NCBI GenBank assembly: GCA_024707405.1
Contig: JANPZU010000001.1
Span: forward strand, 248,001-312,000
DNA length: 64,000 bases
Reading direction: 5' to 3'
Source: Luteimonas sp.
GTDB lineage: Bacteria; Pseudomonadota; Gammaproteobacteria; Xanthomonadales; Xanthomonadaceae
Shown here piece after piece: positions 37,801 to 47,469 of the stretch. The translations under genes were made by a program, and so were the position numbers. Positions within the stretch are counted from its first letter, which is position 1, and each line of letters begins with the position of its first letter. A model generated the notes under the pieces. That model was given only the letters and a program-made list of their open reading frames with translations, was not told the DNA's origin and made no database searches.

Positions 37801-37828
37801 CTGATTGTTCCTTTGCGTTGTGGGTGGG

Positions 37829-38146
37829 CTAACGGTGATAGTCGCCAAGTGCGACATGCATTACTTCGTGGCCGAGCGTTGTTGTCACGTCGTCGTCGAC
37901 GGAGCGCGGCGGCAGGGTGAAGACGACAACTTGGTCGTCGCGTTTCGCCACGAAACCGCGCAGGCTTTGCTTGTCCGTCAGCGGCATGCCGGCATCGCGG
38001 TACACCCGCTCCAGTTCGGCGCGGTCGACGATGCGCCACTCGATGGCCGGCAACTGGTGCACGTCGCCGGCCTGTGGCGTCGGTTCGATGCGTTCGGCGC
38101 AGCCGGCCAGGCAAAGGCACAGGATCAGTGTGATCAGGTAGTTCAT
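37829..38146 (-). CDS. Phage lipoprotein with HExxH metallopeptidase-like motif
   Basis: A 105-residue protein: the signal ends LCLAGC (Cys16), followed by a small domain whose C-terminus is GHEVMHVALGDYH (His93, Glu94, His97, His104). HExxH is the zinc site of zincin peptidases, with a further His seven residues on. It lies between the tail fibre and a small tail gene and overlaps the fibre stop by four bases. A lipid-anchored peptidase in a tail operon is unusual; it could be a moron or take part in lysis or superinfection exclusion. Activity is inferred only from the motif. Confidence 0.7.
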   Translation of the reverse strand: MNYLITLILCLCLAGCAERIEPTPQAGDVHQLPAIEWRIVDRAELERVYRDAGMPLTDKQSLRGFVAKRDDQVVVFTLPPRSVDDDVTTTLGHEVMHVALGDYHR

Positions 38147-41100
38147 GGCTCTTCCGTGGAGAGGACGGTTAGACGCTGCATACCCAGCTGGCCGCCAATC
38201 GTCATCGGCCAGCCGCCTGTGTGCGCAGTGATGCGGACGCGGTAGTTGAAACTCTGGGTGCCAGCGAGCGAGTCTGTGAACGTGCTGCTGCCTGACAATC
38301 CCATCGTCACGAAGTACTGGCTGGATTCACTGTCGTAATTGGACGTGCGATTGCCAGATGCCGTCATCGTGGACACTTGCGTCCATGCGCCGCCGTTGTA
38401 GCTGCGCTCCAGGACGACGGTCGCAGTCAACGCGCTGGAGCCAGGGTCAGTCGGCAACAATCCGCCGTTCTGGTACTGCATCGAGTAGGTGACGACCTTG
38501 CTGTTGCCATTCGTGCCGAAGGCACCGATCTCGACTTGAGCCGTGGTGCCGATAACCGACGTCTGAGCGGCATTGCGCAGCACGCCTGCAGAGAGCGTCC
38601 CGCCGAAGTAAGCATCACCCGTCGTGTCGAACCAGATCTTGGCGTTGGCCTTCGTGCAGCCGGTTGCGCCGATGTTCTGGCCGTACCACAACACCAGGTC
38701 GCTGCTGGCACCAAAGCTGCTGCCGATGACAAGTTGCGCCGTGCCTTTCCAGATGCGCAGGTAGCCGTCTTGCCACTCCATTCCGGCAGCGCCGAACCCG
38801 AGCACGCGGAAGATGGTGCCGAGGATTGAGAAGCTGCTGGTTTCCCCATCGTTCTCGCTGATCGTGCCGGAGACGTTGCCGTCGACGTTGAGCAAAACGC
38901 TCCGGCGCGCACGCAGCGTCACCACGTCGCTGCCGAGCAATTCGCCACTCACATCATCGAAGTGCGCAACACCTGGCGACGATCCGCCCTGAACGCCTAC
39001 GGCCACCTTGTAGTAGGCCGCCCCGTCGGGCACCGTCCACAACGCAGTGCGCTCTGTCCAATCGTGGTTGGCGCCTGCCATCGTCCAGATGTGCTGGCTG
39101 CCGAGTTCGGACTGCGCTTCGTTGTACCAGACCACGTAGAAGCGGATATTGCCTGCCGGGTTCGCCGCGCCGCGCGTCTTCCAGCGGAAACGATACGTCT
39201 GCCCGCCGATGCAGCGAGAGAACCCACGGTTGTAGGCAACAGCCGTGGCCGTGGTGTAGTTGAATCGCAGTGACCGCGTGCTTCCCGGTGGCGGACTGAC
39301 CGTGGAATAGATGACGTTCGCCGGCAACGTGGCAGCGCCTGCAGCGTTGCCCCAGCCCGTCATCAGTTCGAAGCTGGGATCGAAGATCGTGACGCTGTCG
39401 ATGCCGGAGGCCTGCACCTCGGCCATCTGGATCAGGCTGGCGTTGTGGTTGCCTAGCGTGACGCCGATGCTGGACAGATCCGACGAGTGCGCAGCAATGG
39501 CGTTGCCCTGCACGGTCACCGTGCCCGACAAGCTGTTCAGTGCCGTCTGGCTGGCGCGTGATGCCAAGCCTGTCGTCGGGTGGTTGACCGTGTTGGTCAC
39601 CGACGTAATTGCCGCGCCCTGCGACGTAATGGTGCCCTCGGCGGAAGATACGCGGCTGTCGAGTGCGGACAGCGCGACACTGCTGGCGACCTCCGCCGGG
39701 CGACGACGGTACCAATTGATGTTGGTAATGCGTGCCACGCCAGTGATGCCGCTGACCGTGAAGCCAGGACGCACGAACGCGGCACCTGCGGGTGCTACGG
39801 CCGGCGACGTGCGCGCCCTGGTCTGCCAGCCAGTGCCGGCATTGGCCGTGGCTCCGCCGGCCCCCATCGTGCCGATGTTGTTGCCGCTCTTGTCGATCCA
39901 CTGGCAGTTTGGATAGATGCTGCCAGCCGATGCGCCGGACATGTCCACGTCATAGGACACATCGAAGGTATCGCCTTCGGCGACGGGGATGTAGGTCGAG
40001 GTCGGTGAGTAGTACGTGCTACCTGTGATTTCCAGCGCAGCCGTGCGGCTCGCGTGCGTCGCCGTAGCGACGATGGTGCCACCGTTCCACGGCGTGCGTC
40101 GGCCAGACTCGAAGGTCGGCGTGATGATGATGTTGTCTGCCGCACCCAGTGGCAGCGCGTCCTGCGTGCTCGAAAGAGAGTTGCTGACCGCTGTGATCGC
40201 GCTGCCCTGCGACGAGATGACACCTTCGGCCGCAGTCACGCGACCATCAAGCGTGTTCACCGTGCTTTGGGCGGCGCGTGTTGCAAGCCCTGTGCTTGGA
40301 TGGTTGACCGTATTGGTCACCGCCGTGATTGCCGTGCCCTGCGACGAGATGACGCCCTCGGCCGCAGTGACGCGGCCATCCAGCGTGGCCACCGTGCTTT
40401 GCGCGGCACGCGTCGCCAGACCGGTCGTCGGGTGGTTGACTGCATTGGTCACCGCCGTGATGGCCGTGCCATGCGACGAGATGACACCCTCGGCCGCGGT
40501 CACGCGACTGTCGATCGAGGACACCACCGCCGAAGTCGCATAGCGCTCGGCGATGATGCCGCCGGGCGCGAACGTGCTTGGCGTGGTCGAGTCGTCCCCA
40601 ATAGCCTCTTCGACCATCCAGCCGTCGACGTGGATCTCGCGGCCGGCAACGCCGCTGCGGTTGGGCTGGAATCCGCAGATCACCGGGCCGTTGGTGCTGA
40701 CCACGTTGACGATGGTGGAGTAGCGCTGCCGCGTGGTGGTCAGCGCGATGTCCGCACCGTAACGCTGTGCATCCGGCGCGGATTCGCGCAAGAGCGGGCG
40801 CACCAGGTGCCCGGCGACCGAGGCCCTCGCCCAGAAGGACACGATGTACCGGCCCGGCTTGACGATGGTGTTGTAGCCATTGGTCGGCGCGCCGAAGTAG
40901 ACGCGGTTATCAATCGCGGTGTCGGTCACGACGAAGCGGTATTCGTGGCCGAACAGCGCATCCGCATTGGCGACGACTTCGCGTGCCGAGAAATCAGCCG
41001 CGCGCGTGTAGCTCAGCCGCGGCGTCGTAGCTGCGCCAAGGGCCACGGCGGGCGCGGTGAGGCGGTTCCATTCGGCAGCCAGCAGGTTGACGGCACGCCC

Positions 41101-41940
41101 ACCCAGCGATGCACGCACGGCGTCGATGCGCGAGGCTTCCGCCTCGATCGCCGAGGTGTTCTGCGTCCCCATCGACAGACTTGCCGCCACGGCCTCGCCG
41201 AGCGAGGTGTAGTTGCCCAGCAGTTCCCAATCGCCGGGATTCAGATCCGGCCGCTTGTTGGTGTTGGCCACCAAGGCGCGATAGAGCTTGCCGGCGTACT
41301 GGACGTGATCGCCCGCCGGATAGGTCGTGGCGCTGTTCCAGACATCGGCATCGACGATGTCGCCGATCTGCGCGCCTAGCGCATCGACCTGCGCGCCGAC
41401 CACCGCAAGGTTGGCGTTGGCGGTGGCGAGCGCGGCATTGGCCTTGGCCGTGGCGTCGGCCGCAGCGGTGGCGAGACCGGCGAGATCCTCGGCGATGCGT
41501 TCAGACCGCTCGGTGTCGATCTCCGTCTGCAGCGCTACCAACTCGTCCATGTCGGGCGTCTGGCGTGGCGTTTCTTCTTCGGTCACCGTGCCCGCGCCAA
41601 CGCGGCCGCGCACGCTGGGCGTGATCTTGAAATACCAGGACTCGCCGCTGCCGTCGCTGTAGAGGTAGCGGGTGTCGGTGGTGCGCGCGACTTCCGTCCA
41701 GGGGCCGGTGTTCGACGGGCCGCGCTCGATGATGTAGATCTCCGCGCCTGGTACGGCCGCCCATTCGATCAGGATGCCGTCGGCAACAGGATCGGTCGTC
41801 ACGTCGTCGGGCGCGGGGATCGTCTCGGCCTGGTGTGGCGTCGGGAACCAGGAGCCGTAGATCTGGGGCACGGCGGTTTCGACCGGGAGATCTCCGGCCG
41901 GCGCGCCAATGTCCAGCAGCAGGATCTTGCGATCGTCCAT
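38143..41940 (-). CDS. Central tail fibre / tail tip protein
   Basis: A 1265-residue receptor-binding structural protein. The N-terminal region has an FN3-like sandwich (ADGILIEWAAVPGAEIYIIE, WYFKITPSVRGRVG), then a coil (DLAGLATAAADATAKANAAL) and a small chitin-binding-like fold (SATTYPAGDHVQYAGKLYRA). From about residue 470 there are 44-residue repeats (LDGRVTAAEGVISSQGTAIT, AVTNTVNHPTTGLATRAAQS), three in a row and one diverged copy later. Galactose-binding-like beta domains follow. The layout matches J-like/central fibre proteins. It starts at the tape measure stop (TGATG). Confidence 0.85.
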   Translation of the reverse strand: MDDRKILLLDIGAPAGDLPVETAVPQIYGSWFPTPHQAETIPAPDDVTTDPVADGILIEWAAVPGAEIYIIERGPSNTGPWTEVARTTDTRYLYSDGSGESWYFKITPSVRGRVGAGTVTEEETPRQTPDMDELVALQTEIDTERSERIAEDLAGLATAAADATAKANAALATANANLAVVGAQVDALGAQIGDIVDADVWNSATTYPAGDHVQYAGKLYRALVANTNKRPDLNPGDWELLGNYTSLGEAVAASLSMGTQNTSAIEAEASRIDAVRASLGGRAVNLLAAEWNRLTAPAVALGAATTPRLSYTRAADFSAREVVANADALFGHEYRFVVTDTAIDNRVYFGAPTNGYNTIVKPGRYIVSFWARASVAGHLVRPLLRESAPDAQRYGADIALTTTRQRYSTIVNVVSTNGPVICGFQPNRSGVAGREIHVDGWMVEEAIGDDSTTPSTFAPGGIIAERYATSAVVSSIDSRVTAAEGVISSHGTAITAVTNAVNHPTTGLATRAAQSTVATLDGRVTAAEGVISSQGTAITAVTNTVNHPSTGLATRAAQSTVNTLDGRVTAAEGVISSQGSAITAVSNSLSSTQDALPLGAADNIIITPTFESGRRTPWNGGTIVATATHASRTAALEITGSTYYSPTSTYIPVAEGDTFDVSYDVDMSGASAGSIYPNCQWIDKSGNNIGTMGAGGATANAGTGWQTRARTSPAVAPAGAAFVRPGFTVSGITGVARITNINWYRRRPAEVASSVALSALDSRVSSAEGTITSQGAAITSVTNTVNHPTTGLASRASQTALNSLSGTVTVQGNAIAAHSSDLSSIGVTLGNHNASLIQMAEVQASGIDSVTIFDPSFELMTGWGNAAGAATLPANVIYSTVSPPPGSTRSLRFNYTTATAVAYNRGFSRCIGGQTYRFRWKTRGAANPAGNIRFYVVWYNEAQSELGSQHIWTMAGANHDWTERTALWTVPDGAAYYKVAVGVQGGSSPGVAHFDDVSGELLGSDVVTLRARRSVLLNVDGNVSGTISENDGETSSFSILGTIFRVLGFGAAGMEWQDGYLRIWKGTAQLVIGSSFGASSDLVLWYGQNIGATGCTKANAKIWFDTTGDAYFGGTLSAGVLRNAAQTSVIGTTAQVEIGAFGTNGNSKVVTYSMQYQNGGLLPTDPGSSALTATVVLERSYNGGAWTQVSTMTASGNRTSNYDSESSQYFVTMGLSGSSTFTDSLAGTQSFNYRVRITAHTGGWPMTIGGQLGMQRLTVLSTEEP

Positions 41941-44900
41941 CAGCCGTACACCCCGGCGGCAACGCCGGTCTCGACCTGGCGACGCAGCGATTCCTCGCTG
42001 ACGTTGAGGCTCTTCGCGAACAAGGCGATCAGCACGTCGAGGCGATCTTCAACGCCACCGCCGCCTGTGCGCGGCGTGGTAGTCGTGCCGGTGCCGGGCG
42101 TGTCGATCACCGGCGGATCCACGACATTCGGCACGGACGTGGTGGGGTTGTAGAGCAGCGCGAACAACTCGCGGGCGATGCCGCCAGGCAGATCCAGCAG
42201 GATGTCCGCCAGCTCGCCCATCGTGGTGCCGTCGTCCATGTCCAGATCGAGGTTGTCCAGACCCATGCTTTCGAGCATGGCCGTGACCTGGTTGTAGATG
42301 CCGTTGTAGTCGCGGCCGCTGGCGTAGAGGTTGCGGCCGAGGCCGAGCGCGGTCTCGCTGAGCTGCCGGGCGCGCGACACATCGCCGGCCGTCACCGCCG
42401 CCTGCAACTGCGACATCGAGTCATTCAGCTTCTCGCGGTCGGTGAGCGGGCTGTACTGGCTGAGGCGCAGATCCTCCAGGGTACGGTTGCGCTCTTCTTC
42501 CATCACGCGCTGCAGATCGGCCATGCGGATCGCGCGCAACTGCTCGATGCTGGCCAGGTCTTCGGCTCGCGCACCGGACAGGCCGAGCGCACGCGCCAGT
42601 TCATTCGCGGTGCGCGTCTGCTGGCGGTACTGCGTCTCAATGTCCAGCGCGGCGCGTTGGTACTGGCTCAAGCCTGCGGTGCGGATCTCGGCTTCGACGC
42701 CGGCAATGTGGTCGCCGTAGGCGCGGGCGCCGGTCGTGATGCGCTGATAGGTTTCGATCAGCGTTTCACCGGCCCTCGAAAGTCGTTCAAACGCTGCCGT
42801 GACGCTGGTCAACACGCCGTCGCCGGTCTCGCTCCAGAGTGCAACGCCGTTGTGGATGTCGGCCTGCACCGCCACCATGAAGTTCGCGATCTCGCTGAGG
42901 CTGCTGGCGCTCTGCCGATAGCCGTTGGCGATGCGATCGATCTCGGCGGCGTTGCCTGCGGCCCTGGCGACGGCGAGCAGGTTCTCGGCCAGCAAGCGCT
43001 CGGCAAAGGCTTCCTGCGCCTCGTTGTAGACGCGACCGGCGATGGTGCCGAACTCGCGCTGCAGGTTGCCCTGCGCATCGAACTCCTGGCGGAAAGTGCC
43101 GGAGATCATCGCCGGCACGCTGGCACCGACCGCTGCAGAGGCTTCGGCCATCGCGCTGGCGATGCTGTTGAACAGATCGTCGATGGCCGATTGCGCATCG
43201 GCATCGAGTGCGCTGGTCGTGGTGCGCCATTGCCGGCCACGGAACAGGCTGCGCCGACGCACTTCCGTCTGCGAGGTGAAGCCGCGGGCGCCGCCCTGGC
43301 CAATGCTGAACTCGGCAGCGCCGCTCTCCGGCTTGTAACTGGTGCCGAACAGACCGCCACCGGTCACGCGATCGAGCAACGATGCGCCAAGCGCGGCCCA
43401 GCCAACCGGGCCGATCGAGCCGAGTCCTGCACTCAACGAACCCATCAGCCCAGCGCCACCGCCGAATGCGGTCATGCCTGCCGTCAATGCGCCGCCGATC
43501 GCGCTGCCGCCCATCAGACCGGACAGGCCCGACAGCCCGCGCGAGAGCAAGCCGTTGCCGCCCTGCAGGCCGATGGCACCGCCCATCAGCGCCCCCGGCA
43601 GATTGATGCTGGACAGCCATCCGGGCAGCGCATTGATCGCGGCCGCACGATTGGCCACCGCACCGATGTTCGTCGGGATGCCGGCCATGCCGGGGATGGA
43701 GATGAAGCTGCCGGTTGCGGATGCACCGACCGCGCCTTGTCGAGATGCCATGCCGTTCGCAATCGCACCTGCGATGTTGCCGAGGTTCATGCCTCCGCCA
43801 GCGAAGCCGTTGCCGGCCATCACGCCTTGCATCGCACGCAGGATGGATTGCTGGATCGGCTGCACCAGGCTCTGGTCAAGCATGGTGCGCATCACATCGC
43901 GCCAGCCGTGTCGAAACACCCCCTTGAGTTCGTCGAAGAAGCTGGCGGCATCCTTGATGCCTCCGCTGAACGTGTCGGCGAGCAGATCGGCAAAGCCACC
44001 GACGCCGCTCATCGCGACGTTCACCCAGTCCTGCATGTAGCCGGCGTTGCGCTCGATCTCGATCGACAAGTCGGCATAGGCGCGTGCCTGGCGAAGCAAC
44101 TGCTGCGTCTGCTCGGCGCCGATCTTGGCGCCGGCCTCGTTGGCTTCGTTGATCGCGCGCCGCATGTCCTCTTCGTTCTGCAGGCGGCGGGCGTAGCGCT
44201 CGCGTTCTTCGCCCAGCAGGCCGAGCATGCGCAGCTCGCCCGTCATCGTGTCCAGCAGCGCCCTGGGCGCATCCTGGCGAGTGCGCGCCTCGGCAACGCG
44301 GCGCTTCTCGGCTGCATGGGCCGCATCGACCAAGGTGTTGTAGTCGGCTTGGCTGATATTGAGCGCGTCCAGTTCGGCCTTCAGATCGGCGACGCGCTGG
44401 ATGCGCTGCTGCTCTGCCACGCGCAACGGGCCATCCAGTTCGGCCCGCGCCATCGCAGCCTCGGCGGCATAGCGCTTCTGCGATTCGGCCTGTTGTTCGC
44501 GCGTGCGCTTCAACTCGTCGGCCGCGCGCTTGCCAGCGGTCTCCACGCGCGTCAGTTCACGCTGCGATTCGGCCAGCTTGTCGTTCGCTTCCTCGGTCTT
44601 GATGATCCACTCGATCTGGGCGCGTCGCGTTGCTGCCTCTGGCGAGGCGTCGGCCTCATCCGGAAGCAGTTCGCTCAGTTCGGTGCGGCGTCGTGCAATG
44701 CGTCCCTGCGTCAGTTCGATGTGACGAAGCTGCGCATTGCTCGCCTGCTGGTTGAGGGCCTTGTCGATCTCCGTCCAATCGATCTTCGCGGCCTGCTCCA
44801 GTTCACGCCATCCAGCCGCGGCAAGCCGCGTCGCCGACTCCATGCCGAACAACTGCTCGATGGTGCTCTTGATCAGCGGGATGTTCTGCTCGATCGTCTG

Positions 44901-46622
44901 GCCGTTCTTGGTCAGCGTGAGCAGCTCATCCTCCAGCGCCTGCCGCTGCGCCCTGGACGCATTGGTGATGCCAGCCTTCTCCAGGATCAGATCGGCCGAC
45001 GCCTCGATCGCGTGTTCCTGGGCACGGGCAAGGTGCTGGTACTGCAGGCGCACGGTTTCCAACTCGCGGTTGTTGGCCTCGATACTCGCCGTGAGCTGTG
45101 CGCTCTCATAGCCGAAGTGCGCGGTGTGACGCATGCGCTGGTCGTGAAGGGAGCGCTCCCGCTTTTCCAGCAGGCTCACCCGCTCAGCGGCCTTGTCCAG
45201 CGTTTCCAGAGACCGTGCCAGGCCAGCGAATGATTCGTTTGCCGTCTCCCGGTTGAATGCCTCCATGTCCTTGATGGCGCCCTGGAAGCCATCACGCACG
45301 GCGCGGGCGAGTTCCTCGGCTTCCTTGCGGCTGTTGCGCGCCCACAACACGAATAGCGTCAGTGCGGTCACGGCGATGCCCACCGGGCCACCGAACAACG
45401 CCATCGCACCGCTGGCCACACGCACGGCCGCCGCCTTGGCGGTGTAGGCAATCGAAGCGGCATTCGCGGCCGCAGTCGAACGGGCTTGTGCGGCCGCGAG
45501 TTGCGTCTCCGCTGCGGCCAGTGAGCCGGCAGCGCCCATGCCGGCCCTCGCAGCAGCGACGCGCGCGGCAGCGGCTTGCTCGGCCTGCCGCGCAGCCAGC
45601 AACTCGGCCTGCGCCAGTTGCCTGGTCTCGATGATCGAGCGGGCCTTCGCCAGAGTCGCCGCCGACAGCGAAGCGAGCAGGCGGCCACCGAAGGCCACCG
45701 CGACGATGCCGGCGGCTGTGGCCACAGCCGGCAATGCTTCCGAGACCGCATCAATCCCAGCAACAAGTGTGCCGTTGACCCGCACGGCCTCGTTCACGCT
45801 ACCAGCGAACGACTGCCATGCATCGGCAAAGCGGACTTTCGCATCTTCCAGCGTCGTCGGCAGGAGTTCGGTCTCCCGCCTCAATTCCCCGAGCTGGCTG
45901 GAAACCTTCGTCAACTCGGACACCGTGAGCTTGCCGTCGTTCGCCATCGCGATCAGCTCGGCACGTGTCTTGCCCAGGGACTGCTCAAGCGCATCGGCGA
46001 ACCGCGGTGCGTTCTGCAGCACGGTCTGGAACTCTTGCCCACGCAGCACGCCGGTCTGCATCGCCTTCGCGAACTGGTCGATGGTGGCGGCGGACTTCTG
46101 CTGGTTGGCCGCGCTGACCACTAGGGACAGCGACAGCGCCTCGGTGAGATCGAGCGTGTCCCGCACGCTGAAGCCCAACTGACGCATCGGGCCGGCGGAC
46201 TGGATGGCGATCTCCGCCACCTGGTTGATCGACTGGTAGGACGCGCGCGCAACGGACTGCGAGCGCTCCATCGCATAGGTGTATTCGTCCTGGCTGCGCG
46301 TGGCCAGCTTCATACGGGCATCGAGTTGGCCCGCCCGATCGGCAGCGGCGAGGAAGCTACCGCCGAGCTGTTGCGCAACGCGAATGGACGCCAATGCTGC
46401 AATCGAGCCGACAGCCGCCTTCGCGCTGCTCGACAGCTTCTGCACGTCACGATCGGCGGTCGATGCCGCATCACCGATCTGCTTGATGCCGGCGGCGCCG
46501 GTACGGCCGGCACTGGCGCCGGCCTTGCCCAGATCCTCGACCGCCGCCTGCGACTGCTTGACCGGCGGCAGCAGCCGCCGGTTCTCGGCTTCCAGTCGGA
46601 GGGTGACGATCGGGTCGCTCAC
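41940..46622 (-). CDS. Tail tape measure protein
   Basis: A 1560-residue protein that sets tail length and is ejected with the DNA. It has an N-terminal coil, a TP901-type tape-measure domain (about 90-250: MKLATRSQDEYTYAMERSQS, FAKAMQTGVLRGQEFQTVLQ), hydrophobic segments around 340-430, long coiled coils (about 450-900) and a Gly-rich C-terminal region. The start is GTG at 46622, overlapping the stop of the chaperone extension (GTGA). At roughly 0.15 nm per residue, the length suggests a tail of more than 200 nm, by inference. Confidence 0.93.
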   Translation of the reverse strand: MSDPIVTLRLEAENRRLLPPVKQSQAAVEDLGKAGASAGRTGAAGIKQIGDAASTADRDVQKLSSSAKAAVGSIAALASIRVAQQLGGSFLAAADRAGQLDARMKLATRSQDEYTYAMERSQSVARASYQSINQVAEIAIQSAGPMRQLGFSVRDTLDLTEALSLSLVVSAANQQKSAATIDQFAKAMQTGVLRGQEFQTVLQNAPRFADALEQSLGKTRAELIAMANDGKLTVSELTKVSSQLGELRRETELLPTTLEDAKVRFADAWQSFAGSVNEAVRVNGTLVAGIDAVSEALPAVATAAGIVAVAFGGRLLASLSAATLAKARSIIETRQLAQAELLAARQAEQAAAARVAAARAGMGAAGSLAAAETQLAAAQARSTAAANAASIAYTAKAAAVRVASGAMALFGGPVGIAVTALTLFVLWARNSRKEAEELARAVRDGFQGAIKDMEAFNRETANESFAGLARSLETLDKAAERVSLLEKRERSLHDQRMRHTAHFGYESAQLTASIEANNRELETVRLQYQHLARAQEHAIEASADLILEKAGITNASRAQRQALEDELLTLTKNGQTIEQNIPLIKSTIEQLFGMESATRLAAAGWRELEQAAKIDWTEIDKALNQQASNAQLRHIELTQGRIARRRTELSELLPDEADASPEAATRRAQIEWIIKTEEANDKLAESQRELTRVETAGKRAADELKRTREQQAESQKRYAAEAAMARAELDGPLRVAEQQRIQRVADLKAELDALNISQADYNTLVDAAHAAEKRRVAEARTRQDAPRALLDTMTGELRMLGLLGEERERYARRLQNEEDMRRAINEANEAGAKIGAEQTQQLLRQARAYADLSIEIERNAGYMQDWVNVAMSGVGGFADLLADTFSGGIKDAASFFDELKGVFRHGWRDVMRTMLDQSLVQPIQQSILRAMQGVMAGNGFAGGGMNLGNIAGAIANGMASRQGAVGASATGSFISIPGMAGIPTNIGAVANRAAAINALPGWLSSINLPGALMGGAIGLQGGNGLLSRGLSGLSGLMGGSAIGGALTAGMTAFGGGAGLMGSLSAGLGSIGPVGWAALGASLLDRVTGGGLFGTSYKPESGAAEFSIGQGGARGFTSQTEVRRRSLFRGRQWRTTTSALDADAQSAIDDLFNSIASAMAEASAAVGASVPAMISGTFRQEFDAQGNLQREFGTIAGRVYNEAQEAFAERLLAENLLAVARAAGNAAEIDRIANGYRQSASSLSEIANFMVAVQADIHNGVALWSETGDGVLTSVTAAFERLSRAGETLIETYQRITTGARAYGDHIAGVEAEIRTAGLSQYQRAALDIETQYRQQTRTANELARALGLSGARAEDLASIEQLRAIRMADLQRVMEEERNRTLEDLRLSQYSPLTDREKLNDSMSQLQAAVTAGDVSRARQLSETALGLGRNLYASGRDYNGIYNQVTAMLESMGLDNLDLDMDDGTTMGELADILLDLPGGIARELFALLYNPTTSVPNVVDPPVIDTPGTGTTTTPRTGGGGVEDRLDVLIALFAKSLNVSEESLRRQVETGVAAGVYG

Positions 46623-46996
46623 TGCGGTCTCTGGGGGTTGTGCATGCGCTTGGTCTCTTCTTCCATCAAGCGCACGCAGGCGATCAGGTCTTGGTCGTCG
46701 GTCGCGACGCCGAGCAGGCGTGCGGTGGACTCGATCTCCTGCGACGAGATGCCGGCATAGAACGGCGCGTGCATCCCGGTGAGCCACTCGGGCTTGCAGT
46801 TGCGGAAGACCTGGACAGCGATCCAGTTGTCTTCCAGGACTTCGACGATCTCGACTTCGGGATCTGCATCCGCGTCGCCGCCGTCGCGCAGGAAGTCAGC
46901 CGCACTGACGGTGGCGTCGGGGACATGCCCGCGATCGACACCACCAGTGCGTTGACCCTTCCCACTCAGCGCCCGCGCGACGTCTTGGAGTTTTTT
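46619..46996 (-). CDS. Tail assembly chaperone GT extension (made by -1 frameshift)
   Basis: This frame (DUF1799-like: VEVLEDNWIAVQVFRNCKPE, STARLLGVATDDQDLIACVR) has no good start of its own but continues from gene G after the slippery AAAAAAC at 46990-46996, reading KKLQDVARALSGKG. The G-GT fusion would be 235 residues. Position just before the tape measure is the rule for siphophage chaperone pairs such as lambda G/GT. Confidence 0.85.
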   Translation of the reverse strand, partial: KKLQDVARALSGKGQRTGGVDRGHVPDATVSAADFLRDGGDADADPEVEIVEVLEDNWIAVQVFRNCKPEWLTGMHAPFYAGISSQEIESTARLLGVATDDQDLIACVRLMEEETKRMHNPQRPQ

Positions 46997-47325
46997 ACGC
47001 GGGCGACTCCGTACTGCTCGTGGTACTCCTGGAAGATCGCTGACTGCAGGTAGGCCGACCACACGCCAGCGTAGACCTCGTGCATGGCAGCGTCGCCGGC
47101 AATCGGGTTGCCGTCCTCGTCGCCCAGTCCTTCGACCGAATCCACGATCTCGCCGATGTATTCGCGGTCGCTCAGCTCGCGGTCGGCGCGCTCGGCAATC
47201 TCGTCCTTGGTCGAAATCTTGAAGCGCACGAGGATCTCGCCCTCGTTGAATGAGTTGGGGTTCTCGGTGGGCAGGCGCACCTTGACCTTGCGGGCAACGG
47301 TGTTGGTTTTCTTGAGTTTCAACAT
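46966..47325 (-). CDS. Tail assembly chaperone G
   Basis: A 119-residue protein, ATG at 47325 with AGAGGA upstream. It is acidic and helical (VRFKISTKDEIAERADRELS) and ends 24 bases after a -1 slippery heptamer. In siphophages, G and GT bind the tape measure before tube assembly. The stop is TGA at 46966. Confidence 0.85.
   Translation of the reverse strand: MLKLKKTNTVARKVKVRLPTENPNSFNEGEILVRFKISTKDEIAERADRELSDREYIGEIVDSVEGLGDEDGNPIAGDAAMHEVYAGVWSAYLQSAIFQEYHEQYGVARVKNSKTSRGR
46990..46996 (-). other. Programmed -1 frameshift site (A AAA AAC)
   Basis: On the minus strand, gene G reads GTA AAA AAC, which is exactly X XXY YYZ in the zero frame. Slipping by -1 enters the open frame of the GT extension. 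It lies 24 bases before the stop of G. Confidence 0.9.
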
Positions 47326-47420
47326 GGGTTCAATCCTCTTGGGAAGGTGCTTTGAAAGCCCATCCATCATTCCCGCGCGCGTGAGGCTGTCGGGACTGAC
47401 GCGCGTCAGTTCACAAACAA

Positions 47421-47445
47421 CAAGCCCCGCACGTGGCGGGGCTTG
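47421..47445 (-). terminator. Rho-independent terminator after tail tube gene
   Basis: CAAGCCCCGC-ACGTG-GCGGGGCTTG, followed on the minus strand by TTGTTTGTG, directly after the major tail protein stop. It probably adjusts the high expression of the tail tube relative to the chaperones downstream. Confidence 0.8.
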
Positions 47446-47469
47446 TCCTGGCTATCGTTACCGCAACCG

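Noticed and set aside
40160-40535. Regular 132-bp repeats that might suggest a CRISPR-like array
   Set aside because: Units are coding and contiguous without spacers; they are 44-residue repeats in the tail fibre.
41835-45233. Open frame of 1132 codons on the plus strand opposite the tape measure gene
   Set aside because: It is the antisense shadow of a high-GC gene; composition is His/Arg/Ala-rich with no domain, no RBS, and the minus-strand product is a clear tape measure protein.
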